A stretch of DNA of 64,000 nt from JASHPR01 sp963815375 (GCA_963815375.1 CAWFGX010000005.1:1550001-1614000), one strand, 5' to 3'. Positions 48,851 to 57,287 are shown, numbered from the stretch's first letter. Made by a program: numbers and translations. Notes: a model not told the origin generated them from the letters alone.

Positions 48851-49756
48851 ATGACCGGTCTGGTCATCCGCCCGCTGACCGAGGGCGAAGAACCGCTGTT
48901 TGAATCCCTGGCCGACCCGGCCCTCGTTGGCTTCGGAGCCTTCGGCGACCGCTACAGCGACATGGCCGCCCGCGGCGAGTACCGCCCCGAATGGACGTGG
49001 ATAGCACTGCGCGACGGGACCGTGGTCGCCCGTGCAGCCTGGTGGGGTGGCCCCGACGACGAGGCCCCTGTCGCACTGGACTGGTTCGACTTCACCGACC
49101 CTGAGGCTGCCGTGCAACTGCTGCGCACCGCGCCGCACCGCACCGAATACTCACTGAAGTTGCCTGTCGGCTGGCGGGACGACCACGCGGTCTCGCAGGC
49201 TGCCCGCGCCCGGATCGCAGCGGCCCAGGCAGCCGGCCTAACGTTCCTGGTCGAGCGCTACCGCTACCGGTGGACACCTGAATGCGGCCTTCCGGCCCAG
49301 CCCGGGCGGCTGGAATTCCGCGCGGAACCCGACGATGACCTGATCCTCGACGTCTTCCGGCGCGTCCACCGGAGCACCCTCGACGCACACGCCCGCCTGG
49401 TCATCGCCGCATCCGGGCTCGACGCCGCCGCCCAGAAAGACCTGGATTTGCTGCGCTGGATGCCCAGCCCGCGCGAGTGGTGGAGGCTGGCCTACACTGC
49501 CGGCGGCGACCTGGTCGGCCTCGCCGTGCCCTGCCGCAACTACAGCGATCCCGTCATTGGCTATATCGCTGTCGTGCCGGAGCAGCGCGGGCACGGCTAC
49601 GCCTGCGACCTCCTCGCCGAAGCCACCCATCTGCTCGTCGCCAGCGGTGCCGACCGGATCGTCGCAAGCACCGACGCCACCAACACCCCGATGGCAGCCA
49701 CCTTCGCGAAAGCTGGCTACCCGATCACCCAGCACCGTATCGACCTCGTTTGCTAG
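48851..49756 (+). CDS. GNAT-family N-acetyltransferase
   Basis: Protein of 301 residues with a C-terminal GNAT domain. The acetyl-CoA-binding motif is VVPEQRGHGYACDLLAEA and later DATNTPMAATFAKAGY. The N-terminal 150 residues (LESLADPALVGFGAFGDR-like, LRDGTVVARAAWWGG) are a degenerate GNAT-like half, so the protein may be a tandem GNAT. The substrate is unknown. It is transcribed alone and faces the thioredoxin-like gene, 17 bp away. Confidence 0.87.
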   Translation: MTGLVIRPLTEGEEPLFESLADPALVGFGAFGDRYSDMAARGEYRPEWTWIALRDGTVVARAAWWGGPDDEAPVALDWFDFTDPEAAVQLLRTAPHRTEYSLKLPVGWRDDHAVSQAARARIAAAQAAGLTFLVERYRYRWTPECGLPAQPGRLEFRAEPDDDLILDVFRRVHRSTLDAHARLVIAASGLDAAAQKDLDLLRWMPSPREWWRLAYTAGGDLVGLAVPCRNYSDPVIGYIAVVPEQRGHGYACDLLAEATHLLVASGADRIVASTDATNTPMAATFAKAGYPITQHRIDLVC

Positions 49757-49773
49757 CAGACCGCCCGGCTGAG

Positions 49774-50793
49774 TTAACCGAAGGTGAAGGCGTATGCCTG
49801 GGCTCCCGGGTCGGCGAAGGCGATCTCGAAGGTGCGGGCGGTGATGGGGCCGCGCTGCCGGATGAGCTGGTACAGCCGCTGCCTGATGACTACGCCATGG
49901 CCTTGATCGTCGACATCGGTTCCGTGGTCCGCGCCCGGTGGCTGACCGTCGATGAGCACGCGGAACCGCACGGAAGTTCCCTGTCCTGCCGGTCCCATGA
50001 CGAGATGAAGATCGCGGGCATGGAAACGGCAAACGATCCGTCCGTTGGCCGTGTTCAGCGTGGTTGCCTGTTCATCGATTGTCCAGTCCCCGGACAGTGC
50101 CCAGTCGCCCAGTCCCAGCTGCTCGGGCACCGTGTAGTTGTGCCGCTGGCCCGGCAGGAAGCCACCGGGCGAGGCGAAGTTCTCTGTGCGCTCGTAGCCG
50201 GTGTAGTTCTCGGGTGATCTCAGGTCGGCCCACTCGGCGGGCGCTTCGACGCCGCGGGCATCGACGGAGACCAGTTCCGGCCCGATGTCACCGGAGCCGG
50301 CCTCGGCCAGCAGTTGCTGAATGACCATTTCCGACTGCTGGTATCCGCCTTCACCGAAGTAGTGATGGCGGATCTGCCCCCCTGAGTCGGCGAAGTAGAG
50401 GGCGGGCCAGTAGTGGTTGTCGAAGGCACGCCACACCGCGTAGTCGTTGTCGAGGGCGACCGGGTAGGCGATTCCCATATCCTCAGCGGCCCAGCGGACG
50501 TTGCCGCGGTTGTGCTCGAAGGCGAACTCGGGCGTGTGCACGCCGATCACTGCCAGCCCGTGGCCGGAGTATTTCCCGGCCCAGGCGCGGAGATAGGGAA
50601 GCTGACGCAGCCAGTTGATGCAGGTATAGGTCCAGAAGCTCACCAGGACGGGACTTCCCTGCAGGCCTTCTGGTGTGAGCGGCGGCGAACCGAGCCACCC
50701 GGTCGCGCCGCCGAACGACGGGAGTTCGCCCTCAACCGGCAGCCGGGCCGACCCCGTATGCAGTCCGGCGGGCGCACGCCAGCCTGCGTTCAT
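49774..50793 (-). CDS. thioredoxin-like protein (DipZ C-terminal type)
   Basis: Protein of 339 residues with a redoxin domain (about 40-165) followed by a beta-sandwich domain (about 215-339) as in the soluble half of DipZ. The active-site region is SFWTYTCINWLRQLPYLRAW: the first Cys is present, but the second Cys of CxxC is Trp. GVHTPEFAFEHN and the cis-Pro region NHYWPALYFAD are normal. There is no membrane (CcdA-like) domain and no signal peptide, so it is a stand-alone, probably cytoplasmic one-Cys form. It lies 48 bp after the epoxide hydrolase gene on the same strand. Confidence 0.85.
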   Translation of the reverse strand: MNAGWRAPAGLHTGSARLPVEGELPSFGGATGWLGSPPLTPEGLQGSPVLVSFWTYTCINWLRQLPYLRAWAGKYSGHGLAVIGVHTPEFAFEHNRGNVRWAAEDMGIAYPVALDNDYAVWRAFDNHYWPALYFADSGGQIRHHYFGEGGYQQSEMVIQQLLAEAGSGDIGPELVSVDARGVEAPAEWADLRSPENYTGYERTENFASPGGFLPGQRHNYTVPEQLGLGDWALSGDWTIDEQATTLNTANGRIVCRFHARDLHLVMGPAGQGTSVRFRVLIDGQPPGADHGTDVDDQGHGVVIRQRLYQLIRQRGPITARTFEIAFADPGAQAYAFTFG

Positions 50794-50841
50794 GACGATG
50801 CCTTCCCTGGCTGTGTGTCCCGGCCGTCTGCCTCCGCACGC

Positions 50842-52041
50842 CTAGCGCAGTGGCTGGAACGCGGCCCGCATTTCCGCGGCGAACAGGTCCGGCTGTTCCC
50901 ACGCCGCGAAGTGGCCGCCCCGGTCGAGCTTGTTGTAATAGATCAGGTTACTGGGGTACGCGCGCTCCGCCCAGCTCCGCGGGGCCTGATAGATCTCATC
51001 GGGGAAGACGCTTATGGCAAACGGAATGGAGATGTCCTTGGCGTCGAAGAAATCCGCCTTGTTCTCCCAGTAGAGGCGGGCCGAGGAAACCCCGGTGTTC
51101 GTCAGCCAGTAAAAGGTGATGTTGTCGAGGATGTCGTCTCGTGTCAGGGAGCTTTCCAGGTGCCCCTCCAGGGCCTGTTCTACGAGCCCCGGCTGGCCGG
51201 TGCCGTCGCCGTGGTCAAGCATGAACGCCGCGAGGCTGACAGGTGAATCCGCTAGCCCGTACATCGTTTCTGGACGCGTGTTCATCATCAGCGCGTAGGC
51301 CACGTGGTTGGCGTAGAACCTGCTCAGCTGCTCGTAGGCACGTCGCTCCTCGGCTGACAGGTCCGATGGCGGCGGGTCGCCGCGCTTTACCGCCTTGTTG
51401 ACGTCGGCTGGTGCGGTACCAGCCATGTTGGAGTGAATGCCGATCAGCTCCGGCGCTCCCTGTTCACCCATCGCCTCTGTGACGGCTGCGCCCCAATCGC
51501 CGCCCTGCGCGACAAACCGGTTGTAACCCAGGCGCCCCATGAGCGCGACCCAGGCCCCGGCGATGCGAGCCGGATCCCAGCCAGTGGTGGTCGGCTTGGC
51601 GGAGAACCCGTAACCCGGCAGCGAGGGAATAACCAGGTGGAACGCGTCCGCCGCGCTCCCGCCGTGCGCCGTGGGATTGGTGAGCGGGTCGATGATCTTC
51701 AGCTGCTCGATGATCGAGCCAGGCCACCCGTGCGTGACGATCAGCGGCAGCGCGTCCTCGTGCTGGGAGCGGACGTGAATGAAATGAATGTCAAGCCCGT
51801 CGATCTCGGTCACGAAGTGCGGCAGATCGTTCAGTTTCGCCTCGCACTCGCTCCAGTCGTAGTCGTTCCCCCAGTGGCGCGCGAGCTCCTGCATTAGCGC
51901 GAGCCGGACCCCCTGCGAGTCGTCGCTGACTGTCTCCGGGTCAGGCCACCTGGTCGCGTTGACGCGTCTGCGCAGCTCGGTGAGCTCTGCTTCTGGAAAA
52001 CCAACCTGAAACGGGCGGATGGTGCTGTCTGCGGCAGGCAT
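50842..52041 (-). CDS. epoxide hydrolase (EHN-domain alpha/beta hydrolase)
   Basis: Enzyme of 399 residues. The N-terminal EHN segment (about 5-110, IRPFQVGFPEAELTELRRRV) precedes the fold. The oxyanion motif is THGWPGS, the nucleophile Asp is in VAQGGDWGAAV (about residue 185), and the His is in RGGHFAAWEQPDLFA near the C-terminus. This matches the microsomal-type epoxide hydrolases, which open epoxides to diols with the help of cap Tyr residues. The substrate is unknown. It is probably co-transcribed with the thioredoxin-like gene. Confidence 0.9.
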   Translation of the reverse strand: MPAADSTIRPFQVGFPEAELTELRRRVNATRWPDPETVSDDSQGVRLALMQELARHWGNDYDWSECEAKLNDLPHFVTEIDGLDIHFIHVRSQHEDALPLIVTHGWPGSIIEQLKIIDPLTNPTAHGGSAADAFHLVIPSLPGYGFSAKPTTTGWDPARIAGAWVALMGRLGYNRFVAQGGDWGAAVTEAMGEQGAPELIGIHSNMAGTAPADVNKAVKRGDPPPSDLSAEERRAYEQLSRFYANHVAYALMMNTRPETMYGLADSPVSLAAFMLDHGDGTGQPGLVEQALEGHLESSLTRDDILDNITFYWLTNTGVSSARLYWENKADFFDAKDISIPFAISVFPDEIYQAPRSWAERAYPSNLIYYNKLDRGGHFAAWEQPDLFAAEMRAAFQPLR

Positions 52042-52143
52042 CTTCGTCTCCTCACGGTTACGATTCCGCGCGGCCGGACACGCTCTCCTGGCCGTACCGG
52101 CCTACCCCCATCTGCCGGCGTGAACCGCGGTGCGGCCCGTGCT

Positions 52144-52644
52144 TCAGATCCGGCCGGTGGGCGCGAGGAAATGACCGAACGGCAGGTTCCTGAGCACCCA
52201 GAAGACGATGATGACCGCGGAGAGCCCCCAGATCCAGGCCGGGTGGGCAGGCTGACGCCGGGGCTGCCCCCGCACTGAACGGATAAGCCATGTGACCCAG
52301 AAGTACCCGAGCACGGGCAGCATCGACATGCTGAGCGCGTTGTAGCCGAATGCCTCGCCGGGGTGACCATGGACCAGCGCATGAATGGCCCGCAGCGTGC
52401 CGCATCCGGGGCAGTAATACCCCGTCAGCGCGTAGAACGGGCAGGTCGGATAGTGCCCGGGTACACCAGGGTCGACCTCAGCGACATAGCCGACCGCCAC
52501 AGCGGCCATCCCGGCTACCAGGACTGGCCAGACCACCGGATTGACCCGCGCGCGCGCCGCCTGGAACCAGCGGCCCGCAAGCGCAGTCACGCTACCCAGG
52601 GCGGACGGGCCCGGATGATGACCGTTATGGCGTTGAGACACCAT
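52144..52644 (-). CDS. DUF2752 membrane protein
   Basis: Membrane protein of about 166 residues with the DUF2752 signature CPFYALTGYYCPGCGTLRAI and HALVHGHPGEAFGYNAL. Three hydrophobic segments flank it. The paired Cys (TCP...YCPGCG) could bind metal or be redox-active. The ATG at 52644 lies inside the end of the upstream CD225-like gene (20 bp overlap). DUF2752 and CD225-like genes are often adjacent in actinomycetes. Function unknown. Confidence 0.82.
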   Translation of the reverse strand: MVSQRHNGHHPGPSALGSVTALAGRWFQAARARVNPVVWPVLVAGMAAVAVGYVAEVDPGVPGHYPTCPFYALTGYYCPGCGTLRAIHALVHGHPGEAFGYNALSMSMLPVLGYFWVTWLIRSVRGQPRRQPAHPAWIWGLSAVIIVFWVLRNLPFGHFLAPTGRI

Positions 52645-52975
52645 TGTTCGCCGCGCTGGCCCGGATGATGACGATGATGATGATGCCGATGACGCCCAGA
52701 ACTGCCGAGACAATGGTCCAGGTCCTCGCCTTGCTTGAGTAGTCCATCGCGCCCTGGAAGTCGCCTGCGGTCCACTTCGAGTTCACCTGGGCCGCGAACA
52801 CGATCGACACGATTCCGAAGGGCAGGCAGCAGAACAGGGTGGCCAGGATCGCCCAGACCAGGTAGCTGCTCGGGGGTGGACCTCCGTAGCCCGGCCCAGG
52901 ATAACCCGGGGCGCCATAACCCGGCCCGCCGTAGCCCGGCCCGCCGTAGCCCCCCGGCACGTTGCCATAGCCCAT
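52625..52975 (-). CDS. CD225/dispanin-like membrane protein with Gly/Pro/Tyr-rich N-terminus
   Basis: Protein of 116 residues. The N-terminal 35 are repeated GYGGPGYGGPGYGAPG-type sequence, then the CD225 motif (SSYLVWAILATLFCCLPFGI, VSIVFAAQVNSKWTAGDFQG, MDYSSKARTW) and a final membrane helix (VLGVIGIIIIVII). The ATG at 52975 starts the Gly-rich region; a start 45 bp further upstream adds no family sequence. It overlaps the DUF2752 gene, supporting co-transcription. The family is thought to reshape or associate with membranes; bacterial roles are unknown. Confidence 0.85.
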   Translation of the reverse strand: MGYGNVPGGYGGPGYGGPGYGAPGYPGPGYGGPPPSSYLVWAILATLFCCLPFGIVSIVFAAQVNSKWTAGDFQGAMDYSSKARTWTIVSAVLGVIGIIIIVIIRASAANNGVSTP

Positions 52976-53164
52976 GATCGTGAGAATCCTCTGTCTCGCT
53001 CCCCGTGGTAACACGGTCAAAATAACCGACTGAGGGTCACGGCGCTGCCCAACACCCTGTTCTGATCCATATTGTGATAAAGCATTACGGACGATCTTTA
53101 GTTAGGTCCGTTATGAGACGATTGCGCTCTCACGTATTCGTCAATGGCAGTCTTGACGACCGCT

Positions 53165-53749
53165 TCAGGTCTGGAAGGTGATCCAGGTGTCCGGGGGCCG
53201 GCCTTCGACCGGCGGGTCGTCGTGTGTGGACCACGTGCCCCCGGCGGCGTCGGATGCCACGTGCGACCAGAACTGCTGCACCCCGGCATTGTAGGTCTGG
53301 AAACCGATGCTCCACCGGCCCGGAGTCATCGCGATCGCCTGGCGGGCCGCTTCCCGGCCGACCCCGGTGCGGCGGAGTGCTCGTACGACGAAGAAGTCGC
53401 GGATCGACGTGCCGCCATCAGGAGCCGGTCCGGTCATGACAAACCCGCCGAGCGCGCCGGCCACGATGATCAGCCAGGCCCGCACTCGCAGGTCCGCTCC
53501 GGCGAGGAACAGGTCGAGTCGGTTGTTGTTGAACGTGCCGTCGGGATTGGGAAGGTGCCGGTAGGCCTCGGACAGGTCGTGCCGGTACAGCTGGCCGAGA
53601 TTCTCGAGCACCGCCCGGTCGCAGCGGGCGACCGGCCTGAGCTCAACCGGCTCGGTCGGCGGGTCTGGCGGCCGTTGCGGGGAGTCGTCGGGCACCGGGC
53701 GAGTCTGCCACAGGTTTGCGCAGGCGCGGTAGACGGGCGATTGCCGCAA
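53165..53749 (-). CDS. GNAT-family acetyltransferase
   Basis: Protein of about 194 residues from a TTG start; a GTG at 53695 is an alternative close to the start of homology (VELRPVARCDRAVLENLGQL). The acetyl-CoA region is FFVVRALRRTGVGREAARQA, followed by WSIGFQTYNAGVQQFWSHVA. It resembles predicted acetyltransferases related to YjgM/streptothricin-type enzymes, without clear substrate. A 14-bp palindrome lies directly upstream at 53751-53764. Confidence 0.8.
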   Translation of the reverse strand: MRQSPVYRACANLWQTRPVPDDSPQRPPDPPTEPVELRPVARCDRAVLENLGQLYRHDLSEAYRHLPNPDGTFNNNRLDLFLAGADLRVRAWLIIVAGALGGFVMTGPAPDGGTSIRDFFVVRALRRTGVGREAARQAIAMTPGRWSIGFQTYNAGVQQFWSHVASDAAGGTWSTHDDPPVEGRPPDTWITFQT

Positions 53750-53750
53750 T

Positions 53751-53764
53751 CAAGATGTATCTTG
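53751..53764. promoter_or_regulatory. palindrome CAAGATGTATCTTG, candidate operator
   Basis: Perfect 6-bp arms around GT, AT-rich against the background. It lies 1 bp before the TTG start of the acetyltransferase and 75 bp before the divergent repeat-protein gene. The half-site ATCTTGA resembles sites of MarR-type repressors. No MarR gene is adjacent. Confidence 0.5.
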
Positions 53765-53839
53765 ACTTGTGATTACACCTGGCTGTACGTTGGGCGCTAC
53801 GGCTAACGGTTATCCTAGGCAGAGAAGGTCGGCACCGTC

Positions 53840-54553
53840 ATGTACGAAGACGACGATGAAGAACGGATCGCGGCAGCCGAAGGGCTAAGTAGCGTCGACG
53901 GGGCGGCAGCGGCGGAGGCGTTCCACGACATCGCCACCGACGAGGGAGTCGAGGATCCGGTCCGCCTGGAAGCGGCTGAGCGGCTATCGCTGCTCGACCG
54001 TCGCCTGGCCGCCGAGGCGTTGCGCGACATAGCCCGGGACGAGAGCGTCGAAGATGCGCTGCGCTACGAAGCGGCCCTTCGTCTCCCGGGCCTGGACGAC
54101 CGGCTCGCCGCGCGGGCGTTCTGTGATATCGCCGCTGATGAAAGCGTCGAGGACGCCCTGAGATATGAGGCGGCGCTGCGTGTGCCTGGCCTGGACATAC
54201 GGCTAGCTGTCGAGGCGTTCCGTGACCTTGCGGCGGACGAGGGAGTCGGTACCGGACTCCGGATGGAGGCCGCCGGGCAGCTGTTGCAGCTGGACGAGAG
54301 GCTCGGGGCAGAGGCGTTCCGCGGCATCGCCGAGGAGGAGGGCGAACCGGAGTTCAGCCACTTCCCGGGCACTGCCTTCGGCGGCGACCCGGACGAGGAC
54401 GACTGGCCCGGGCTCCCGCCGCGCCCCCCTCGGCCGCCACGCCCGGCCCGTCCGGGGCGCCCGGGGCGGCCGTTCGAGGGATCCGCACCGGTGCTGCCGG
54501 CCCTCAGGCTGCCGCGAATGCCTCGGATGCCTCGCCTGCCCCGGCTGCCGTGA
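53840..54553 (+). CDS. protein with five 33-residue HEAT-like repeats and Pro/Arg tail
   Basis: A 237-residue protein. Repeats of exactly 33 residues start at about 19, 52, 85, 118 and 151 (the last incomplete), each LDxRLAAEAFRDIAxDESVE then DALRYEAALRLPG. They predict paired helices as in HEAT/PBS-lyase repeats. From about residue 180 the sequence changes to an acidic patch (DPDEDDWPG), a proline-rich tract (PPRPPRPPRPARPGRPGRP) and an LPRMPRMPRLPRLP end. A scaffold or protein-binding role is likely. I do not recognise a named family. An AGAAGG site lies 11 bp before the ATG. Confidence 0.75.
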   Translation: MYEDDDEERIAAAEGLSSVDGAAAAEAFHDIATDEGVEDPVRLEAAERLSLLDRRLAAEALRDIARDESVEDALRYEAALRLPGLDDRLAARAFCDIAADESVEDALRYEAALRVPGLDIRLAVEAFRDLAADEGVGTGLRMEAAGQLLQLDERLGAEAFRGIAEEEGEPEFSHFPGTAFGGDPDEDDWPGLPPRPPRPPRPARPGRPGRPFEGSAPVLPALRLPRMPRMPRLPRLP

Positions 54554-54594
54554 GGGAGCTGGTCAGTCAGCTGGTCATGGCGTTCCGCCGCTAG

Positions 54595-54918
54595 TCATCT
54601 GCCCGGTACCTGGGCCGCTCCCTGCGAGGCGGTCATCGGCTGGGCCGGGAGCAGGTGACCGCAGGCGCTGGCGGCTGACTGGTACGGAGGCCCGGCCGGA
54701 TGCTGGAACAGCCCGTGGCTGCCCGGGTCGGGAAATCCCGGATCGCCATGGCTGCGCATGCACTGTGCGTAGGACAGCGACTGCTGGTACGGCGTCTGGC
54801 CGCTTGGCGGCGCCGTGCCGCCTGCGCACGCGGCTGCCAGCGCGGTGATCCCGGCAACGGCCGCGGCCACGGCGGCCCTGACGCACGGCTGCCTGCCACT
54901 GCCGACGACCTCGTTCAC
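54595..54918 (-). CDS. small secreted lipoprotein
   Basis: A 107-residue protein. The signal peptide (RAAVAAAVAGITALAAAC) ends in a lipobox with Cys at about 32. The mature part has SYAQCMRSHGDPGFPDPGSHG, a motif of small actinobacterial lipoproteins that commonly sit beside two-component systems and efflux transporters. The GTG at 54918 has a GGGAGGAA site. It is divergent from the OmpR-type regulator gene, and 11-bp-spaced boxes near its promoter suggest that regulator controls it. Confidence 0.8.
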   Translation of the reverse strand: MNEVVGSGRQPCVRAAVAAAVAGITALAAACAGGTAPPSGQTPYQQSLSYAQCMRSHGDPGFPDPGSHGLFQHPAGPPYQSAASACGHLLPAQPMTASQGAAQVPGR

Positions 54919-54971
54919 GGTTCCTCCCGTAGTCCTCTGGGCTCGTGGCCTACAGGTGTAGGCGGCCAGAG

Positions 54972-54989
54972 GTATCGGGGACGTATCGG
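54972..54989 (-). promoter_or_regulatory. tandem GTATCGG boxes, 11-bp spacing
   Basis: GTATCGG at 54972-54978 and 54983-54989, one helical turn apart, 54 bp upstream of the lipoprotein start. They carry the same GATAC core as the pair at 55042-55059 but in the opposite orientation. Direct repeats at 11 bp are typical of OmpR/PhoB-type regulators. Confidence 0.55.
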
Positions 54990-55041
54990 CGGCCGGGAGC
55001 TCCGAGGGCCGGAACTGCCAGCGTTCAGGCTGGCCTGTCTT

Positions 55042-55059
55042 TGATACCGCGCTGATACC
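55042..55059 (+). promoter_or_regulatory. tandem TGATACC boxes, 11-bp spacing
   Basis: TGATACC at 55042-55048 and 55053-55059, 49 bp before the GTG start of the response regulator gene. Probably an autoregulatory site of that OmpR-type protein. Confidence 0.55.
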
Positions 55060-55107
55060 TCGCGCCGGCGCATGCTTGGGGTGAGACAGGCGGCAGAAGG
55101 AGCGGCC

Positions 55108-55773
55108 GTGCGGGTGCTGGTAATCGAAGACGACCGGGAGATGGCCGAGACCGTCGCCGTCGGGCTGCGGCGTGAGCGAATGGCCGTGGACGTGGCACTG
55201 GATGGCCAGTCTGGGCTTGAACGGGCCGTGATCAACGACTACGACGTGATTGTGCTGGACCGGGACTTGCCCGGCCTGCACGGCGATGAGGTGTGCTGCA
55301 GACTGGTGAGGGCCGGGTGCCGCAGCCGGGTGATCATGCTAACTGCCGCTGACACGACCGAGGATCTCGTGGAAGGACTCGGTCTGGGCGCCGACGATTA
55401 TCTTCCCAAGCCGTTTGACTTCCCGGTGCTGGTGGCCCGGATCGGCGCACTGTTCCGCCGGGCCCAGCCCGCCATACCGCCGGTACTACGATGCGGCGAC
55501 CTGGTGCTCGACACCGGGCGGCGGTTCGCGTGGCGCGCAGACCGGCCGCTCGGCCTGGCGCCGAAAGAGTTCGGGGTGCTGGAGCTGCTGCTCGCGTCCG
55601 AGGGCCGGGCCGTCTCAGCGGAGGAGCTGCTTGAACGGGTCTGGGATGAGAACGCCGACCCCTTCACCGCCAGCGTGAAGATCACAGTCGGCCGCCTGCG
55701 GGCCAAGCTCGGCGACCCGCCATTGATCGACACCGTGCCCAGGTCCGGGTACCGGATCAGGGAACAGCCATGA
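55108..55773 (+). CDS. OmpR/PhoB-family response regulator
   Basis: Response regulator of 221 residues. The receiver has the acidic pair in VIEDDREM, the phospho-Asp in VIVLDRDLPGLHG and Lys in DDYLPKPFD. The C-terminal winged helix is ELLLASEGRAVSAEELLERV, then DPFTASVKITVGRLRAKLG and GYRI. The GTG at 55108 has an AAGGAG site 5 bp upstream; a GTG 36 bp further upstream is less likely. It overlaps the kinase gene by 4 bp. Confidence 0.93.
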   Translation: MRVLVIEDDREMAETVAVGLRRERMAVDVALDGQSGLERAVINDYDVIVLDRDLPGLHGDEVCCRLVRAGCRSRVIMLTAADTTEDLVEGLGLGADDYLPKPFDFPVLVARIGALFRRAQPAIPPVLRCGDLVLDTGRRFAWRADRPLGLAPKEFGVLELLLASEGRAVSAEELLERVWDENADPFTASVKITVGRLRAKLGDPPLIDTVPRSGYRIREQP

Positions 55774-56984
55774 CAGCCCGGCCGATTCCTGCGATCGTCA
55801 CGCGCGCCCGGCGCCCGCGGCGCACGATTCGGCTTCGCCTGACCGCCTGGTACGGCGGCCTGTTCCTGCTGTCCGGCGCCGTGCTGCTCGCGGTCACCTA
55901 CGGCCTGGTCGTCCAGGCCTTTGTCGGGAACTCGGCCGGCAACGCCGTCTGCCAGGCACCGGGCGCCGGCTGCCAGGCCATCGGCAGCCAGCAGGCACGG
56001 GCGATCGGGACGCGGGAGTACGCCACGGTCCTGGGTGAACTGGCCTCGCGCTCAGCCCTGGCTCTCGTTCTGGTGGCCGTGCTGTCGGTGGCGCTCGGCT
56101 GGTTCATCGCCGGCCGGGCGCTGCGGCCGCTGCGTGTGATCACGACGACCGCCCGCGAGATCTCCGCCACCAGCCTGAGCCAGCGCCTGGCCCTCGGCGC
56201 GCCGCGCGACGAGCTCACAGAACTCGCCGATACCTTCGACAGTCTGCTAGCACGTCTTGAGGGGGCCTTTAACGCGCAGCGCCAGTTCATCGCCAACGCC
56301 GCGCACGAACTGCGTACTCCGCTGGCGCGGCAGCGAGTCATCAGCCAGGTCGCCCTGGCCGATCCCGCCGCCACGATCGAATCGCTGCGTGCCGCTCACG
56401 AGCGGGTCCTGGCATCGGGCGCGCAGCAGCAGCAGCTCGTCAGCGCGCTGCTTACGCTGGCCCGCGGCCAGGCCGGACTGAACGAGCTGGAGCCCTTTGA
56501 CCTGGCCGAGCTGGCCCGCAAGATCCTGGGCAACCTCCAGGCCGACGTGGAGTGCCAGAACGTGACGCTGCACGTGGCGCTTGACCCGTCGCCAGCCGCC
56601 GGAAGCCAGCAGCTGGCCGAGCGCCTGACCGCCAACCTCATCAGCAACGCGCTGTGCCACAACCTGCCCGGTGGCCGCGTCGAGGTCACGACTCAGATCA
56701 GGGACTCGCGGTCGGTCCTGACCGTCGCCAACACCGGGCCGCCAATCCCGCCAGCCACGCTCGACCGGCTTTTTCAGCCATTCCAGCGTCTTGCCGCAGA
56801 CCGCACGAGCGCAGGTGGCGGGCTTGGCCTGGGCCTGTCCATCGTCCAGGCCATAGCCAGCGCCCACCACGCGACGATCACAGCTCACCCGCAGTCCGAG
56901 GGCGGCCTGCGCGTAGAGGTGGCGTTCCTGTGCACAGCCCGGCCCGCAGCTAAGCTCTCGCATGGCTCAGCGCAGTGCCAGTAG
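55770..56984 (+). CDS. sensor histidine kinase (HAMP + HisKA)
   Basis: Kinase of 404 residues. Two membrane helices (about 30-52 and 92-115) enclose a small extracellular loop with two Cys (NAVCQAPGAGCQ). A HAMP linker (about 115-168), the H-box NAAHELRTPLARQR (about residue 177), the N-box NLISNALCHN and the G-box GGLGLGLSIVQ follow. This is the small-loop type that usually senses membrane or cell-wall stress. It is coupled to the response regulator (ATGA). The end overlaps a convergent membrane-protein gene by 18 bp. Confidence 0.92.
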   Translation: MTARPIPAIVTRARRPRRTIRLRLTAWYGGLFLLSGAVLLAVTYGLVVQAFVGNSAGNAVCQAPGAGCQAIGSQQARAIGTREYATVLGELASRSALALVLVAVLSVALGWFIAGRALRPLRVITTTAREISATSLSQRLALGAPRDELTELADTFDSLLARLEGAFNAQRQFIANAAHELRTPLARQRVISQVALADPAATIESLRAAHERVLASGAQQQQLVSALLTLARGQAGLNELEPFDLAELARKILGNLQADVECQNVTLHVALDPSPAAGSQQLAERLTANLISNALCHNLPGGRVEVTTQIRDSRSVLTVANTGPPIPPATLDRLFQPFQRLAADRTSAGGGLGLGLSIVQAIASAHHATITAHPQSEGGLRVEVAFLCTARPAAKLSHGSAQCQ

Positions 56985-57287
56985 TCCCCTGATTATCAGG
57001 AGCACGGTTGCCGCTGCCACGAGCCCACCTAAAACCGCTATCGTCACCGCACGAGCAGTTTCATAGGCAATTCCGGCGGCAAGGCCGATTGTGGCCAGCC
57101 CAGCCTGCACGGTGACCCGGTGACTCTTCGGAAGACTGTGCCACCAGGTGTCATGGCTCGTTTCTGGCACCACGGTGCCTGGACGGAAATGCCGGAGAAT
57201 ACGCCGGTGCACGTGATGCTCAGTTACCGCGTGCCACGCCGTCGCTGCGGCCGCGGCCGCGGTGATTCCCCAGATGACCGGATTCAC
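56967..57287 (-). CDS. small membrane protein of unknown function
   Basis: Protein of 106 residues with hydrophobic segments at about 3-18 and 62-104; the latter is probably two helices (VTVQAGLATIGLAAGIAYET, VTIAVLGGLVAAATVLLII). A His-rich stretch (WHAVTEHHVHRRILRHF) follows the first helix. The GTG start has a GAGGAG site and overlaps the upstream stop. Unknown function. Confidence 0.68.
   Translation of the reverse strand: MNPVIWGITAAAAAATAWHAVTEHHVHRRILRHFRPGTVVPETSHDTWWHSLPKSHRVTVQAGLATIGLAAGIAYETARAVTIAVLGGLVAAATVLLIIRGLLALR

Noticed and set aside
48319..48867. Minus-strand open frame over the 43-bp repeats
   Set aside because: Composition follows the repeat, no homology and no ribosome-binding site; treated as non-coding.
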